A stretch of DNA of 64,000 nt from PALSA-1353 sp036267155 (GTDB lineage Bacteria; Planctomycetota; Phycisphaerae; Tepidisphaerales; Tepidisphaeraceae), in contig DATAWP010000066.1 in assembly GCA_036267155.1 (NCBI GenBank), positions 62,001-126,000 of the forward strand, read 5' to 3'. Every line of letters starts with the position of its first letter. Position 1 is the first letter of the stretch. Below, piece after piece: positions 26,505 to 34,815 of the stretch. Made by a program: the position numbers and the translations under genes. The notes under the pieces were generated by a model. It did not search any database, was not told the origin of the DNA, and saw only the letters and a program-made list of their open reading frames with translations.

Positions 26505-26555
26505 TTTGGGTTTCGGATTTGATTCGTCATTCGGATTTCGGATTTCGGATTTCCA
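26505..26555. repeat. TTCGGAT-type tandem repeat tract at gene junction
   Basis: GGTTTCGGATTTGATTCGTC followed by three further TTCGGATT units. On the minus strand it reads as repeated ATCCGAA words and supplies the last eight codons (EIRNPKSE) of the upstream paralogue. It continues into the leader of the downstream one. It looks like a short intergenic repeat that was captured as coding sequence. Confidence 0.6.
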
Positions 26556-28803
26556 CTTCCCGCCACATCTGGCGATACGCCGCTTCGATGTCGCGAGCGA
26601 ATTTCCGCCTGTCCATGACCGGCGATCGCGTGATGCGCTGCCGCAGGCCGGCGCGCAGTTCGGCCAATCTGGGCGAATCCGCGGCCAGCGATGCCGCGAT
26701 TTGAACGAATTGCTCGCCGTCGCGGGCGGCGAATTCGCTTAGCCCGACGTTGGCCAGGATGCTGGTTCCGGCCCGGCCGGCGGCGGTTTTCCCCGCCACG
26801 GTCATCACCGGTACTCCCATCCACAGCGCATCGCACGTTGTCGTGATGCCATTGTACGGCAGGGGATCGAGACCAATGTCGATCCGGTCGTACAGGCGCA
26901 GATATTCCGGTCGGCCACAGCGAGCGGCAAACTCCAGCCGGCCCGACGGGATGTTCAGGGATTGGAAAAGATCCAGAATCCTTTTGCGATGATTCGTGCC
27001 GAGCACTTGCAGCAGCAGCCGGGAATCGGGCGCCGCTTGCATCACCCGCGCCCACAGGCGCAAAAGCGGTTCGTTGAGCTTGCACGGATTGTTGAGCGAT
27101 CCGAAGCGAATGGGGCCGCCGGCGCGAACGGGGTTCGGCGGAGCGTCGCTGAGCGGATCATAACAGCACCAGCAGTTCGGCAAGCGGATCGAGCGTTCGA
27201 CGTAGCCCGATTCGTCCGTGCCGGGCGGGTCGATCCACGGATCGGTGATGCGATAATCCATCGCATCCATGCCGGTGCCGCCGGGATATGCGAGCCACGC
27301 CACCTGGACCGGCGCGGGCTTCCGCGCCAGCGCGAGTGCGCGGTTATGGCCCATGTGCATGGTGAGATCGATCAGGATGTCGATGCGGTCGCCGCAAATT
27401 TGCTCGGCCACTTCGGCATCGGTCCGGCCGGCGCAATCGTGCCATGTATCGGCGCAGCGGCGCAGGCGATCGGTGACGGCATCCGGCAAAGCCGCGTCGC
27501 TGTAGCAATGAATCTCAAATTGCCCGCGATCGTGCGATTCCAGCAGCGGAACCACGAAGAACGATTCAGAGTGATGAAAGAAATACGGCGAGATGTAACC
27601 AATGCGAAGCTTGCGATCGGGCGACCGATCCACATCGCCCCACGCGGCGAGCCGTTTCAGCGGCTCGGCATGTACCTGGTTCCAGAGCCGCTGCTCCCTG
27701 AGCAAGGTCGGTGCATCGCACTCGGGATTAAATTCCATCGCGTAGATCTTGTTGCTGTGGATGGCGGCGCCTGTCGGCTTGTGGGCCAGAGCACGGTCGA
27801 AACAGTCGATGGCGTCGGCGACCAGGCCATCTTCCTTCAGCGCATTGCCCAGGACGTTGTGGGCCTCGGCCATGGCGGGCGACAATTCCAGGGCCCGGCG
27901 GCTGGATTCGACCGCCTCGGCGATCTTGCCGGAATCGAGATAGATTGTTGCGAGATTCTGGTGCGCTTCAGCAAGGTCGGGGGAAATCGTCAGTGCCCGG
28001 TGGACTGCGACCATCGCCTCGCCCAGCCGGCCGCTTTCGCGAAGCATTTTGGCGCGGTTGGCCCAGGCCCGGGCATCGTTCGGCCGCAACGCCACCGCCT
28101 TGTCCGACGCCGCCAGCGCCTCGGCCGCCCGACCGCGTTGGAAAAGAGCCGCCGCTAGATTTTGGTGCAGTTCCGCCATCTCGGGCCGAACCGCGATCGC
28201 CTTCTCGTACTGGGCAATGCTCTCGTCCAACCGGCCCATTTCGCCCAGAACATTCGCGAGCACGCCCGTCGCCTCGGCGAAATTCGGCTGAATCGCCAAC
28301 GCCTTTTTGCAGCAGTCGAGCGCTTCGGAAAGATGATGTTGTTGGTGCAAAGCGTTGGCGAGGTTGGACCAGCCGGAAGGAAAGTCGTCCTTCATCCCGA
28401 CGGCCCGGCGATAGGCGGCGATGGATTCGTCGAGCCGATTCACGGCAAACAGCGCCGTGCCCAGATCATTGAACGCCTCCGGATTGCCCGGCTGAAGCTC
28501 CGCCGCTTGGCGATAGGCCTGGGCCGCTTCCTCCAAACGTTTTGCGCCGGCCAGAATACGGGCCAGGTTGGCGTAGTATCTGGCCCCGGCCGGGTAAAGA
28601 TCGATGGCCCGGCGAATCAAATCGACTCCCTGCTGGACCTGCCCGCGCTGAGCGTGAATGATTCCCAGTAAATGCAGCGCATCGGCGCAATCGGGCTGCT
28701 GTGCCAGAAGCTGGCGATAGACCCGTTCCGCTTCGGCAAGCCGGCCGGACCGTTGAAGCTGCGTTCCGGTTTCGAGCGCTTGTTGGATGGTCAACGAAGG
28801 CAT
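26527..28803 (-). CDS. TPR protein with SPINDLY/O-GlcNAc transferase-type C-terminal domain (paralogue 1)
   Basis: 758 residues. About ten TPR units (SGRLAEAERVYRQLL, ALHLLGIIHAQRGQVQQGV, EEAAQAYRQAAELQPGN and onward) fill residues 1-365. The GT41-like region follows: RKLRIGYISPYFFHHSESFF, DILIDLTMHMGHNRALALA, RKPAPVQVAWLAYPGGTGMD, IRFGSLNNPCKLNE, and RIDIGLDPLPYNGITTTCDA. No signal peptide. It is followed at once by its paralogue. The C-terminus EIRNPKSE comes from the repeat tract at 26505-26555, so the native end may have been slightly different. Confidence 0.9.
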   Translation of the reverse strand: MPSLTIQQALETGTQLQRSGRLAEAERVYRQLLAQQPDCADALHLLGIIHAQRGQVQQGVDLIRRAIDLYPAGARYYANLARILAGAKRLEEAAQAYRQAAELQPGNPEAFNDLGTALFAVNRLDESIAAYRRAVGMKDDFPSGWSNLANALHQQHHLSEALDCCKKALAIQPNFAEATGVLANVLGEMGRLDESIAQYEKAIAVRPEMAELHQNLAAALFQRGRAAEALAASDKAVALRPNDARAWANRAKMLRESGRLGEAMVAVHRALTISPDLAEAHQNLATIYLDSGKIAEAVESSRRALELSPAMAEAHNVLGNALKEDGLVADAIDCFDRALAHKPTGAAIHSNKIYAMEFNPECDAPTLLREQRLWNQVHAEPLKRLAAWGDVDRSPDRKLRIGYISPYFFHHSESFFVVPLLESHDRGQFEIHCYSDAALPDAVTDRLRRCADTWHDCAGRTDAEVAEQICGDRIDILIDLTMHMGHNRALALARKPAPVQVAWLAYPGGTGMDAMDYRITDPWIDPPGTDESGYVERSIRLPNCWCCYDPLSDAPPNPVRAGGPIRFGSLNNPCKLNEPLLRLWARVMQAAPDSRLLLQVLGTNHRKRILDLFQSLNIPSGRLEFAARCGRPEYLRLYDRIDIGLDPLPYNGITTTCDALWMGVPVMTVAGKTAAGRAGTSILANVGLSEFAARDGEQFVQIAASLAADSPRLAELRAGLRQRITRSPVMDRRKFARDIEAAYRQMWREVEIRNPKSE

Positions 28804-28968
28804 GGGCGAAGGATCATAACCGATTTCATACCCCGCGCAAGGCGCGGCGATCAGCCAGAGACCGGCCGGATTTGCGCTCTTTTGGGATTCGCTTTCTTCA
28901 CGTCATCGCGGTTGTATTTTGCTATACGGACTGTGAGCGAGATGCCCTTGCGCCTGCCCGATCTCGAC

Positions 28969-28997
28969 TTGAACAACGGCCGCCGCAGCGATACCAT
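28969..28997 (+). promoter_or_regulatory. Probable sigma-70-type promoter of tRNA-Val
   Basis: TTGAAC (28969-28974), a 17-bp spacer, and TACCAT (28992-28997). Transcription would start about 7 bases later, a few bases before the tRNA 5' end at 29011. Confidence 0.4.
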
Positions 28998-29010
28998 TGC
29001 GAAAACCATA

Positions 29011-29084
29011 GGGCGATTAGCTCAGTTGGCCAGAGCGTACGGATCACACCCGTAAGGTCACAGGTTCGAGCCCTGTATCGCCCA
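29011..29084 (+). tRNA. tRNA-Val (anticodon CAC)
   Basis: 74 bases forming a full cloverleaf. The acceptor GGGCGAT pairs with ATCGCCC plus discriminator A. The D arm is GCTC/GAGC and the anticodon stem TACGG/CCGTA. The anticodon loop ATCACAC puts CAC at 34-36. The T arm is CACAG/CTGTA-like with TTCGAGC. CCA is not encoded. The 3' 21 bases recur in altered form at 31732-31752, suggesting that this gene was used as an integration site. Confidence 0.95.
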
Positions 29085-29454
29085 TTGATTCAGCTTCACA
29101 GGGTTTCGCGTCATTTCGCACTGCGTCGTTACTCGTTGCAACCTTTGAGCTTGAAGATTCATCGTCGGAAGATGCTACGACGCCTTGCGACGTGCCGCGT
29201 GCAGATGCTGCGCCGGATTCTGCACCACCTGAATCGCCCGTTCCCGCCGCAGCTCTGACAGAATGCTGATCGGTGATTTGCAGGTGGTGATCCCTTGCCA
29301 CGACTTCGCTGTTGCCAAGCCGCCCTCGTCGTCAGTCGGGACGCTCCCGATTGTAGCCGCTTCGCGGCATTGGTCGCTCCAAACCCCGACCGACGGCAAC
29401 GGCGACGAAGCAGTATACTAGGGCCATTTTTCGCGGCGGTCGTGTGTCCGACAC
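29085..29454. other. Gap after tRNA-Val; possible integrase tail, no supported gene
   Basis: About 370 bases. Minus-strand frames run into the tRNA and end GDTGLEPV, a well-known translation of tRNA 3' ends. Just before that they are Ser/Ala/Asp-rich, as in the tails of planctomycete tRNA-targeting integrases. No catalytic residues are present. Confidence 0.35.
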
Positions 29455-29682
29455 GTGAATAGCATCTTTTTTCTGATTGGAGCCGACGGCATGCTGCCGG
29501 GGCATGAAAAGATCGCATCGTCGGGAAATGAGTTTTGGCGGCGGCTAGCCGCGTGGCAAAAAAGTTTTCCCCTTTTTGCCTCATCGGACATTCTATTTTG
29601 TCAGCAACAGGCGATCCGTGAGGCTTGTTGCTCGAATTTGGAGCGTCCGGTGATCTACAGCTACCTGAAAGTCGTCTTAGCA

Positions 29683-29874
29683 ATGGGTAGTCTGTTCGGA
29701 CCTTTGTTTTATGTGAAACAGGTCCGGCTCGAGCATGACCGCCAGGCGATCATCCGGGTCGTCCAACAACCCCTCGATCTGCAGTGGCGAATGAAACATC
29801 CGCAACAATCTCTGCAAATCGATCGAATGGAGGCACGATACCTCCGGCAATTAATCTGGGAATTAGATCACTAG
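29683..29874 (+). CDS. Small hypothetical protein upstream of the sigma factor
   Basis: From ATG 29683 this gives about 63 residues: a short hydrophobic start (GSLFGPLFYVK) and then a charged helical part (RLEHDRQAIIRVVQQ, RMEARYLRQLIWELDH). The open frame extends upstream to 29455 but that part is not convincing. It ends nine bases before the sigma factor ATG, so the two are probably cotranscribed. Function unknown; a regulatory partner of the sigma factor is conceivable. Confidence 0.35.
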   Translation: MGSLFGPLFYVKQVRLEHDRQAIIRVVQQPLDLQWRMKHPQQSLQIDRMEARYLRQLIWELDH

Positions 29875-29883
29875 AGGTCAATC

Positions 29884-31470
29884 ATGCCAACCTTGACTGA
29901 TAAATCAGATGGGCAACTGGTTCGACTATACAGTGAATCAAAATCCGGAAGTGTGTTTGCCGAGTTAGTGGCTCGACACGCTCATTGGATTTATTCCTGC
30001 GCCTTACGTGAAGCACACAATTTGCATATGGCAGAGGACATTGTCCAGGCAGTGTTTCTTGTTTTAGCGCAGAAAGCTCCAACGTTGGCTGAAGATATAC
30101 CGTTGAATGTGTGGCTATTTCGTGTCACGCATTATGCGGCAGTTCAAGCATTACGGGCCGAGGGCAGGCGAAAACGCCACGAAAGGACGGCCGCATCCAT
30201 GAATCCAGAAACATCCGGTCGCGATGCCGAATCAATTTGGCAGCAGGTACGGCCTCGTTTGGACGAATTGGTGCGCCACTTACGCGAAAAAGATCGGCAA
30301 GCACTTTTGCTCCGATTTTATCAGCAGAAGAGCATGGCCGAAGTCGGTGCCGCGCTGAACGTATCCGAGGATGCCGCCAAGAAGCGCGTGGCCAAGGCCG
30401 TGGAACGATTGCGGTCATCACTGCGCGGGACGGGGATTCCATTGCCCGCGGCGGCATTAACGGCTTCCTTGATCGCCAGCACGACGCATACCGCCCCAGC
30501 GTCGGTAGTGGCTTCATGCGTCGCCGCAGCCACTTCGCCAGGATCAAAGGAAGTATTATTTATTGCAAAAAGAACCGTTTCCGCCATGCTCACCGCTAAA
30601 AACAAACTGACCGCCCTCGTCACCTTTCTTCTGGTGACGTTAATCGCTGCCGCCAGCGTGACAGCTTATTTGTTGTTCGGAGGATCGGACTCGCAGCCGA
30701 CTTCCGAGGTCCCACCCGCGCCCACTCCCATTATTGCGGCAGCACCAGAGAATGAACCGACAACGCAGCCGTTCTCACAAAACACTCCCCTGGATACTCT
30801 GGCGAAACTCGACGCGGCGCTTCAATTCAACAACCACACGGCAATCGTCGAATGTCTCTGTGATGACGGCACCGATCCCAAGTCGGCCGGCCTGGCTCGC
30901 GATTTTTTCCTATTAAATGCAAATATCTGCCAAATTCAAAAGACCTGGCAAAGTAAGTTCAACGTACCCATGCATGTACCGGGAATGAAATTTGACCTTT
31001 TCGCAGCGGGCGGCGGCTTCGAGATGCTCCTTGACCGCCTGCTGAAAATTCCCAATGGTCCGACTGTGCGGATTGAGGGCGACGTGGCGCGCGTCCGGGT
31101 TGACCTGCCCCCTGAAATATTTGCTGGGACAGGAAATGATCGGAACGTCGCTCTCGGCCATTGGGCTGGCGCGACGCTCTTTTTAAAACGGGTCGGAGAT
31201 ATCTGGAAAGTAGACACCGATCTTACCCTCAACCTCGCTGTGACCGTAAATAGACGACCCGGAAACAATGAGGATGTGCTGGTCCTCAAACAAAAGATCT
31301 TGGAAGATCTGAGTGAAAGCCTCCATAAAATCGCGGCAGAAATTAACAATGGATCGATGAAATATCCCCAGGAGGCTGCGGATGCCGTACAAAATGCGCA
31401 ACGCCATGCTTCGGATGACACGCATACGGATGGCGACAGTCTTATAGTCCTCCCGGTTGTCGGCGGCTAG
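29884..31470 (+). CDS. ECF-type sigma-70 factor with membrane anchor and extracytoplasmic C-terminal domain
   Basis: 528 residues. Region 2 lies at about 20-95 (FAELVARHAHWIYSCALREA, MAEDIVQAVFLVLAQKA) and region 4 at about 125-180 (EKDRQALLLRFYQQKSMAEV, NVSEDAAKKRVAKAVERLRS). A basic/Ala-rich linker, one membrane helix (about 242-267) and an exported C-terminal domain of some 260 residues of unknown fold follow. Fused sigma-anchor proteins are a known planctomycete speciality: the exported part probably senses and controls release or activity. The gene is more AT-rich than its neighbours and lies inside the putative tRNA-Val island. Confidence 0.85.
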   Translation: MPTLTDKSDGQLVRLYSESKSGSVFAELVARHAHWIYSCALREAHNLHMAEDIVQAVFLVLAQKAPTLAEDIPLNVWLFRVTHYAAVQALRAEGRRKRHERTAASMNPETSGRDAESIWQQVRPRLDELVRHLREKDRQALLLRFYQQKSMAEVGAALNVSEDAAKKRVAKAVERLRSSLRGTGIPLPAAALTASLIASTTHTAPASVVASCVAAATSPGSKEVLFIAKRTVSAMLTAKNKLTALVTFLLVTLIAAASVTAYLLFGGSDSQPTSEVPPAPTPIIAAAPENEPTTQPFSQNTPLDTLAKLDAALQFNNHTAIVECLCDDGTDPKSAGLARDFFLLNANICQIQKTWQSKFNVPMHVPGMKFDLFAAGGGFEMLLDRLLKIPNGPTVRIEGDVARVRVDLPPEIFAGTGNDRNVALGHWAGATLFLKRVGDIWKVDTDLTLNLAVTVNRRPGNNEDVLVLKQKILEDLSESLHKIAAEINNGSMKYPQEAADAVQNAQRHASDDTHTDGDSLIVLPVVGG

Positions 31471-31931
31471 GCCGTTCTTTGGCGGTTGCCGCCGATACAA
31501 TTACTTTGAATGGATCGGCCAATCCCCGTGAGCCATCTTACTCTGCTTTCGCACTTGAACCTCGAAAAATCGCCAGAATGCCCGCTTGCACCGAAGGCGG
31601 AAGGCGTGACCACCCGGCGATGATTTCCTTCAGTCCCGGTGGCAGTGAAGGAAGGCCAGAAGGCAAAAATGCACCGGAATCTGCACCGGCTTGACCGGTG
31701 TCTAGTGGTTTTTCGGGGGTTTTTGCGTTATGTTCGAATCCTGTATCGCTCACTGTCATAAGACTCACCGAACGCTGGATTGGCATACCCGCGCTGTAGT
31801 GCGGCGGCCGCCACGCCAAGATTCGAGGACAATGCGGTATTGGGCTGGTTTCCGCGCTATATCAATTCTCAAATCGCACGCGTCAATGCGCCTGCTTGAT
31901 GCCGCAGCAAGATCATCCCGCCTTCCACGTT
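31471..31931. other. Gap with attR-like tRNA fragment and integrase-tail remnant
   Basis: Minus-strand reading from about 31760 to 31538 gives SDTGFEHN (translation of the tRNA-like 3' end). Then comes a stretch ending LPPGLKEIIAGWSRLPPSVQ-AGILAI, of a type I associate with tails of planctomycete recombinase genes. No full gene is present. The tRNA-like piece is 31732-31752. Nothing else is recognised up to 31931. Confidence 0.4.
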
Positions 31932-34715
31932 TCACTTGAAGTCGTGCACAAGTTCCGATGTCGGCGGAACAATGTCCTTTGGCTTTTGATTCGCGGCCAT
32001 CACCTTTACCGGCGCAGGCGCCCCTTCGGGCAGGGCTTTGGCGGCGCGCAACGTTGCGCCCGGGCTCAGCCCGGCAACGCAAACGATGCAGTAATGCGGA
32101 TCCTGCGGATTAGTGCCGGCGGCGATCACGGCGCTTTCGGCGTGCGCGTAAAGTTGCCCCCGCGCGATGAACGAACATGGACCGAATGTTACCGGCAGCG
32201 AATGGGCCAATCGCTCGATCAGCTCACTGCACTGGGGCCGGCCGATCAGCAGGAGGTGATGGCCGCGTAAATCATCGTCGCTGACGTCCGTATCAGGCTT
32301 GATGGGCACCACCGCGTGCTCGCCCTGATCGATGATCGCTTGCTGAAGCTTCTCGGCCGCGATGCGATTGGCGACCGCCTCAACACGAGTGCCATAGATG
32401 ATGAGCGTATGTGCAAGATCTAGCTTGTACGCAGAGCCGGTCCAATTCCACCCGTTCGCGCATGGCGTCTGACCATATTTGTTGACGACGACACGCGTCG
32501 GCTTTTTGTCGCTGGTCACATGGAACTCGGCGACGCCTGAAACAAACGGGAAGGCGCTGGTCGTCTCGTCGTTCTCGCTTTCCACCGTCACGTCGATGCT
32601 CATCGGCGTGCAACCGCCGTGCGACAGGATGTGGCCGGAGACGATGTAGTTCGAGTCTTTTTGCTCGGACGAAACAGCCGACAGCTCCAGTGTGGGCAGC
32701 GCATCCGCTCCGTCCAACCACTTCGCGAAAAAGTCGCCAAGGCTGGCCCCGCCGACGGCGCTCATCGCGGTAACAAAGGCCTGGCTATCGACCGGTTGGC
32801 CCGCGTGTGCCCGGCCAAACGCATCCATCGCCGTGTCGAATTTGTCCGGCCCAACGCGCCTGCGCAGCTCGCTGAGTAACATTCCGCCGCGGCCGCTTGC
32901 ACTAAAAAACCAGGCGTTGTCCGATGGGTCCGACTTTATTTCCCGAAGCGCCACCGACCGCTTGCCCATCCCGTTACTCAGGGCCGCGGCTCGAAACTGG
33001 AACAGATCGATGGCCAGCTTATCTCGCTCATCCTGGGTCAAGCCGCCGTCGCTGTCCTTGTCGGTTGGCTTATCCTTCTGTGAGTCCTTGTCATTCTCAT
33101 GATTCTTGATCAGTTCATTTTCGCTGGCGACGTAGTCGTCAAACCTGGCAAAGGCGCTGGCAAGCCAGATGTCGCCGTCGCCTGCGGGAAGAATCGTGCC
33201 ATGCCACGCAGGCTCCGGTTGTGACTCGTTCTCATCGCCGGACGCGTCGTCGCTGGCATCCTCGTCGTTGTCGGATGCCTTGCTTTTTAGATCGACCGCC
33301 ACGGTCGCGGGTTCTCCGTTCGCCGAAGCCGGCGCAGCAGTCGTCAGCACGGTCCAGTCGTTGGGAACGATCGGCGTGGCATCGGGGAATTTTTCATGTT
33401 CTGCTGGCGAGGGTTCCCAAAGCTGGTCATACGGATCGCCCCAATGTGCGAAGGATTGGAGATGCAGCGCCATATCCGCCGTGGTGTACTTCGCGTCGCA
33501 AGAACCCCGGGACGCAAGCGGCGGCTGGCTGAGCGCGACCTTGCCGAAATTCGCGTCGATTTTGCCCTTGTTCTGCTCGTACAAACGAATCCACGCCATG
33601 TCGCGGATTTCCGGGTGAAAAACCATGTCGGCGGGGCGGTCGTTTGTCGCGGCGATCGTTTCCATGCGCACCGCAAGGTCCTTGGTGTTGTTGTCGCCCC
33701 AGTAAAAACCAGTCGTGCCGCCAAACCATTCGTTTTTTGAGCTGCGCATGAGCCGCCTGGTTTTTGTGCCCAGCTCGAAGAGCGCGATCTCATTGGACTT
33801 CATGTCGGCCAGCAGCCACTCATTGGTGTATAGCCCATTGCCTCCGTCGCCCAGGAGTTTCACGACGGAATCGATGCTATCCCCATATTGCATGGCGTGG
33901 CGCGACCGCGAGCCGATCGATAGACCGTTCGGATCGAATCGCGTTTGGCCGATCGTCGTCTCCGTGAGGACGATGCCCGCGTCGTTGATATACCAATCCA
34001 TTCCGCTCTGAACGCTGCCGGGCGCGCCCTGGAAAACCAGGCGATGTCCCTTGGCCGGCTTCACGTCGATCCAGACGTTGAAAAAGTCGCAGGGGTAGAG
34101 GTCGAACATCGTGGTGTGTCCGATGATCGCCTTGCCGTCACTGGTCGCGGCTCCCGTGGCGGCGAAGGCGCTGCATCGGGCGGTTGTGGGCGCGACTTTC
34201 AAGTTGGACGCCTGTTTGCCGAAGTCTTTCCCTTCCAGTCCCGTGGGCAGTGCGTGCAGTGCATCATCCAGCGTCAATAATTCCGGCCAGACGTTGATGG
34301 CGACGATGTCGGTCAGATCGATGGACCGTCCATCGAACTTTGCGCCCGCGGCCGCGGCGCCGTCGGCGATCCCCTTCATTTCCTCAAGCAACTCCGGATC
34401 AAACCGCCGAACAAACAGGGCATCGGTCATCGTGCGTGTCAGTGCCCAACCGTCAGCCGGCGACTTGTTGGACTGCTGAGCCGCGAAGCATTTGATGTAA
34501 TTCTGAATTTCGCGCCACATCAGCTTCCCCTGCTGCCGGCCGCGCTCGTATGGCTTGCCCTCGACGTGCAACACGATCCACCCCGCCTGCGGGTAGCGAT
34601 AGGCGGGCCCCTCACGCTGCACGGTTGCCGGGTCCGGTATGAACTCGGACGCGAAAACGATTGACGTAAGGAAAGTCGAGATGAACAGCACGCAGGCTAC
34701 CGCACATCGGCGCAT
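31932..34715 (-). CDS. Secreted C45-like Ntn-hydrolase fused to an M1-peptidase-like C-terminal region
   Basis: About 927 residues. ATG at 34715 has GGAG six bases upstream and begins a signal peptide (MRRCAVACVLFISTFLTSIV). The first half looks like peptidase C45/acyl-coenzyme A:6-APA acyltransferase or phospholipase-B-like: VEGKPYERGRQQGKLMW, then the nucleophile motif PTTARCSAFAATGAAT (Cys near residue 181 of the mature numbering chosen here), IIGHTTMFD and YINDAGIVLTETT. An acidic, Lys/Asp-rich linker follows. Then GRGGMLLSELRRRVGPDKF and SLGDFFAKWLDG resemble the post-catalytic part of M1 aminopeptidases, without the HExxH site. The final 200 residues are unassigned. Confidence 0.75.
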   Translation of the reverse strand: MRRCAVACVLFISTFLTSIVFASEFIPDPATVQREGPAYRYPQAGWIVLHVEGKPYERGRQQGKLMWREIQNYIKCFAAQQSNKSPADGWALTRTMTDALFVRRFDPELLEEMKGIADGAAAAGAKFDGRSIDLTDIVAINVWPELLTLDDALHALPTGLEGKDFGKQASNLKVAPTTARCSAFAATGAATSDGKAIIGHTTMFDLYPCDFFNVWIDVKPAKGHRLVFQGAPGSVQSGMDWYINDAGIVLTETTIGQTRFDPNGLSIGSRSRHAMQYGDSIDSVVKLLGDGGNGLYTNEWLLADMKSNEIALFELGTKTRRLMRSSKNEWFGGTTGFYWGDNNTKDLAVRMETIAATNDRPADMVFHPEIRDMAWIRLYEQNKGKIDANFGKVALSQPPLASRGSCDAKYTTADMALHLQSFAHWGDPYDQLWEPSPAEHEKFPDATPIVPNDWTVLTTAAPASANGEPATVAVDLKSKASDNDEDASDDASGDENESQPEPAWHGTILPAGDGDIWLASAFARFDDYVASENELIKNHENDKDSQKDKPTDKDSDGGLTQDERDKLAIDLFQFRAAALSNGMGKRSVALREIKSDPSDNAWFFSASGRGGMLLSELRRRVGPDKFDTAMDAFGRAHAGQPVDSQAFVTAMSAVGGASLGDFFAKWLDGADALPTLELSAVSSEQKDSNYIVSGHILSHGGCTPMSIDVTVESENDETTSAFPFVSGVAEFHVTSDKKPTRVVVNKYGQTPCANGWNWTGSAYKLDLAHTLIIYGTRVEAVANRIAAEKLQQAIIDQGEHAVVPIKPDTDVSDDDLRGHHLLLIGRPQCSELIERLAHSLPVTFGPCSFIARGQLYAHAESAVIAAGTNPQDPHYCIVCVAGLSPGATLRAAKALPEGAPAPVKVMAANQKPKDIVPPTSELVHDFK

Positions 34716-34815
34716 CGTGAACTCCGGCAATCTTGCCAACCTCTGCCACCACATTCGCAACGACAGGACACCGCAGTTTAGACGATGCCACCCCTCCGTT
34801 CCACGCGTACGCTGC

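Larger units (their letters stand above)
29064..31752. mobile_element. Putative decayed integrative element in tRNA-Val
   Basis: The 3' end of the tRNA (29064-29084) and a copy differing at 3 of 21 positions (31732-31752) bracket 2.7 kb. This is the layout of attL and attR left by a tRNA-targeting tyrosine integrase. The interval holds a small protein gene, an anchored ECF sigma factor and two stretches (29085-29400; 31538-31730, minus) that read like integrase tails. It is visibly more AT-rich than its surroundings. No intact integrase remains, so this is an inferred remnant. Confidence 0.5.

Noticed and set aside
26505..26555. Possible CRISPR-like repeat
   Set aside because: Units of about 8 bp without spacers; a simple tandem tract. 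No cas genes in the window.
29044..29301. Minus-strand open frame ending GDTGLEPVTLRV
   Set aside because: The end is the reverse translation of the tRNA-Val gene, a known source of false proteins. The upstream part has no catalytic motif. At most it is an integrase tail.
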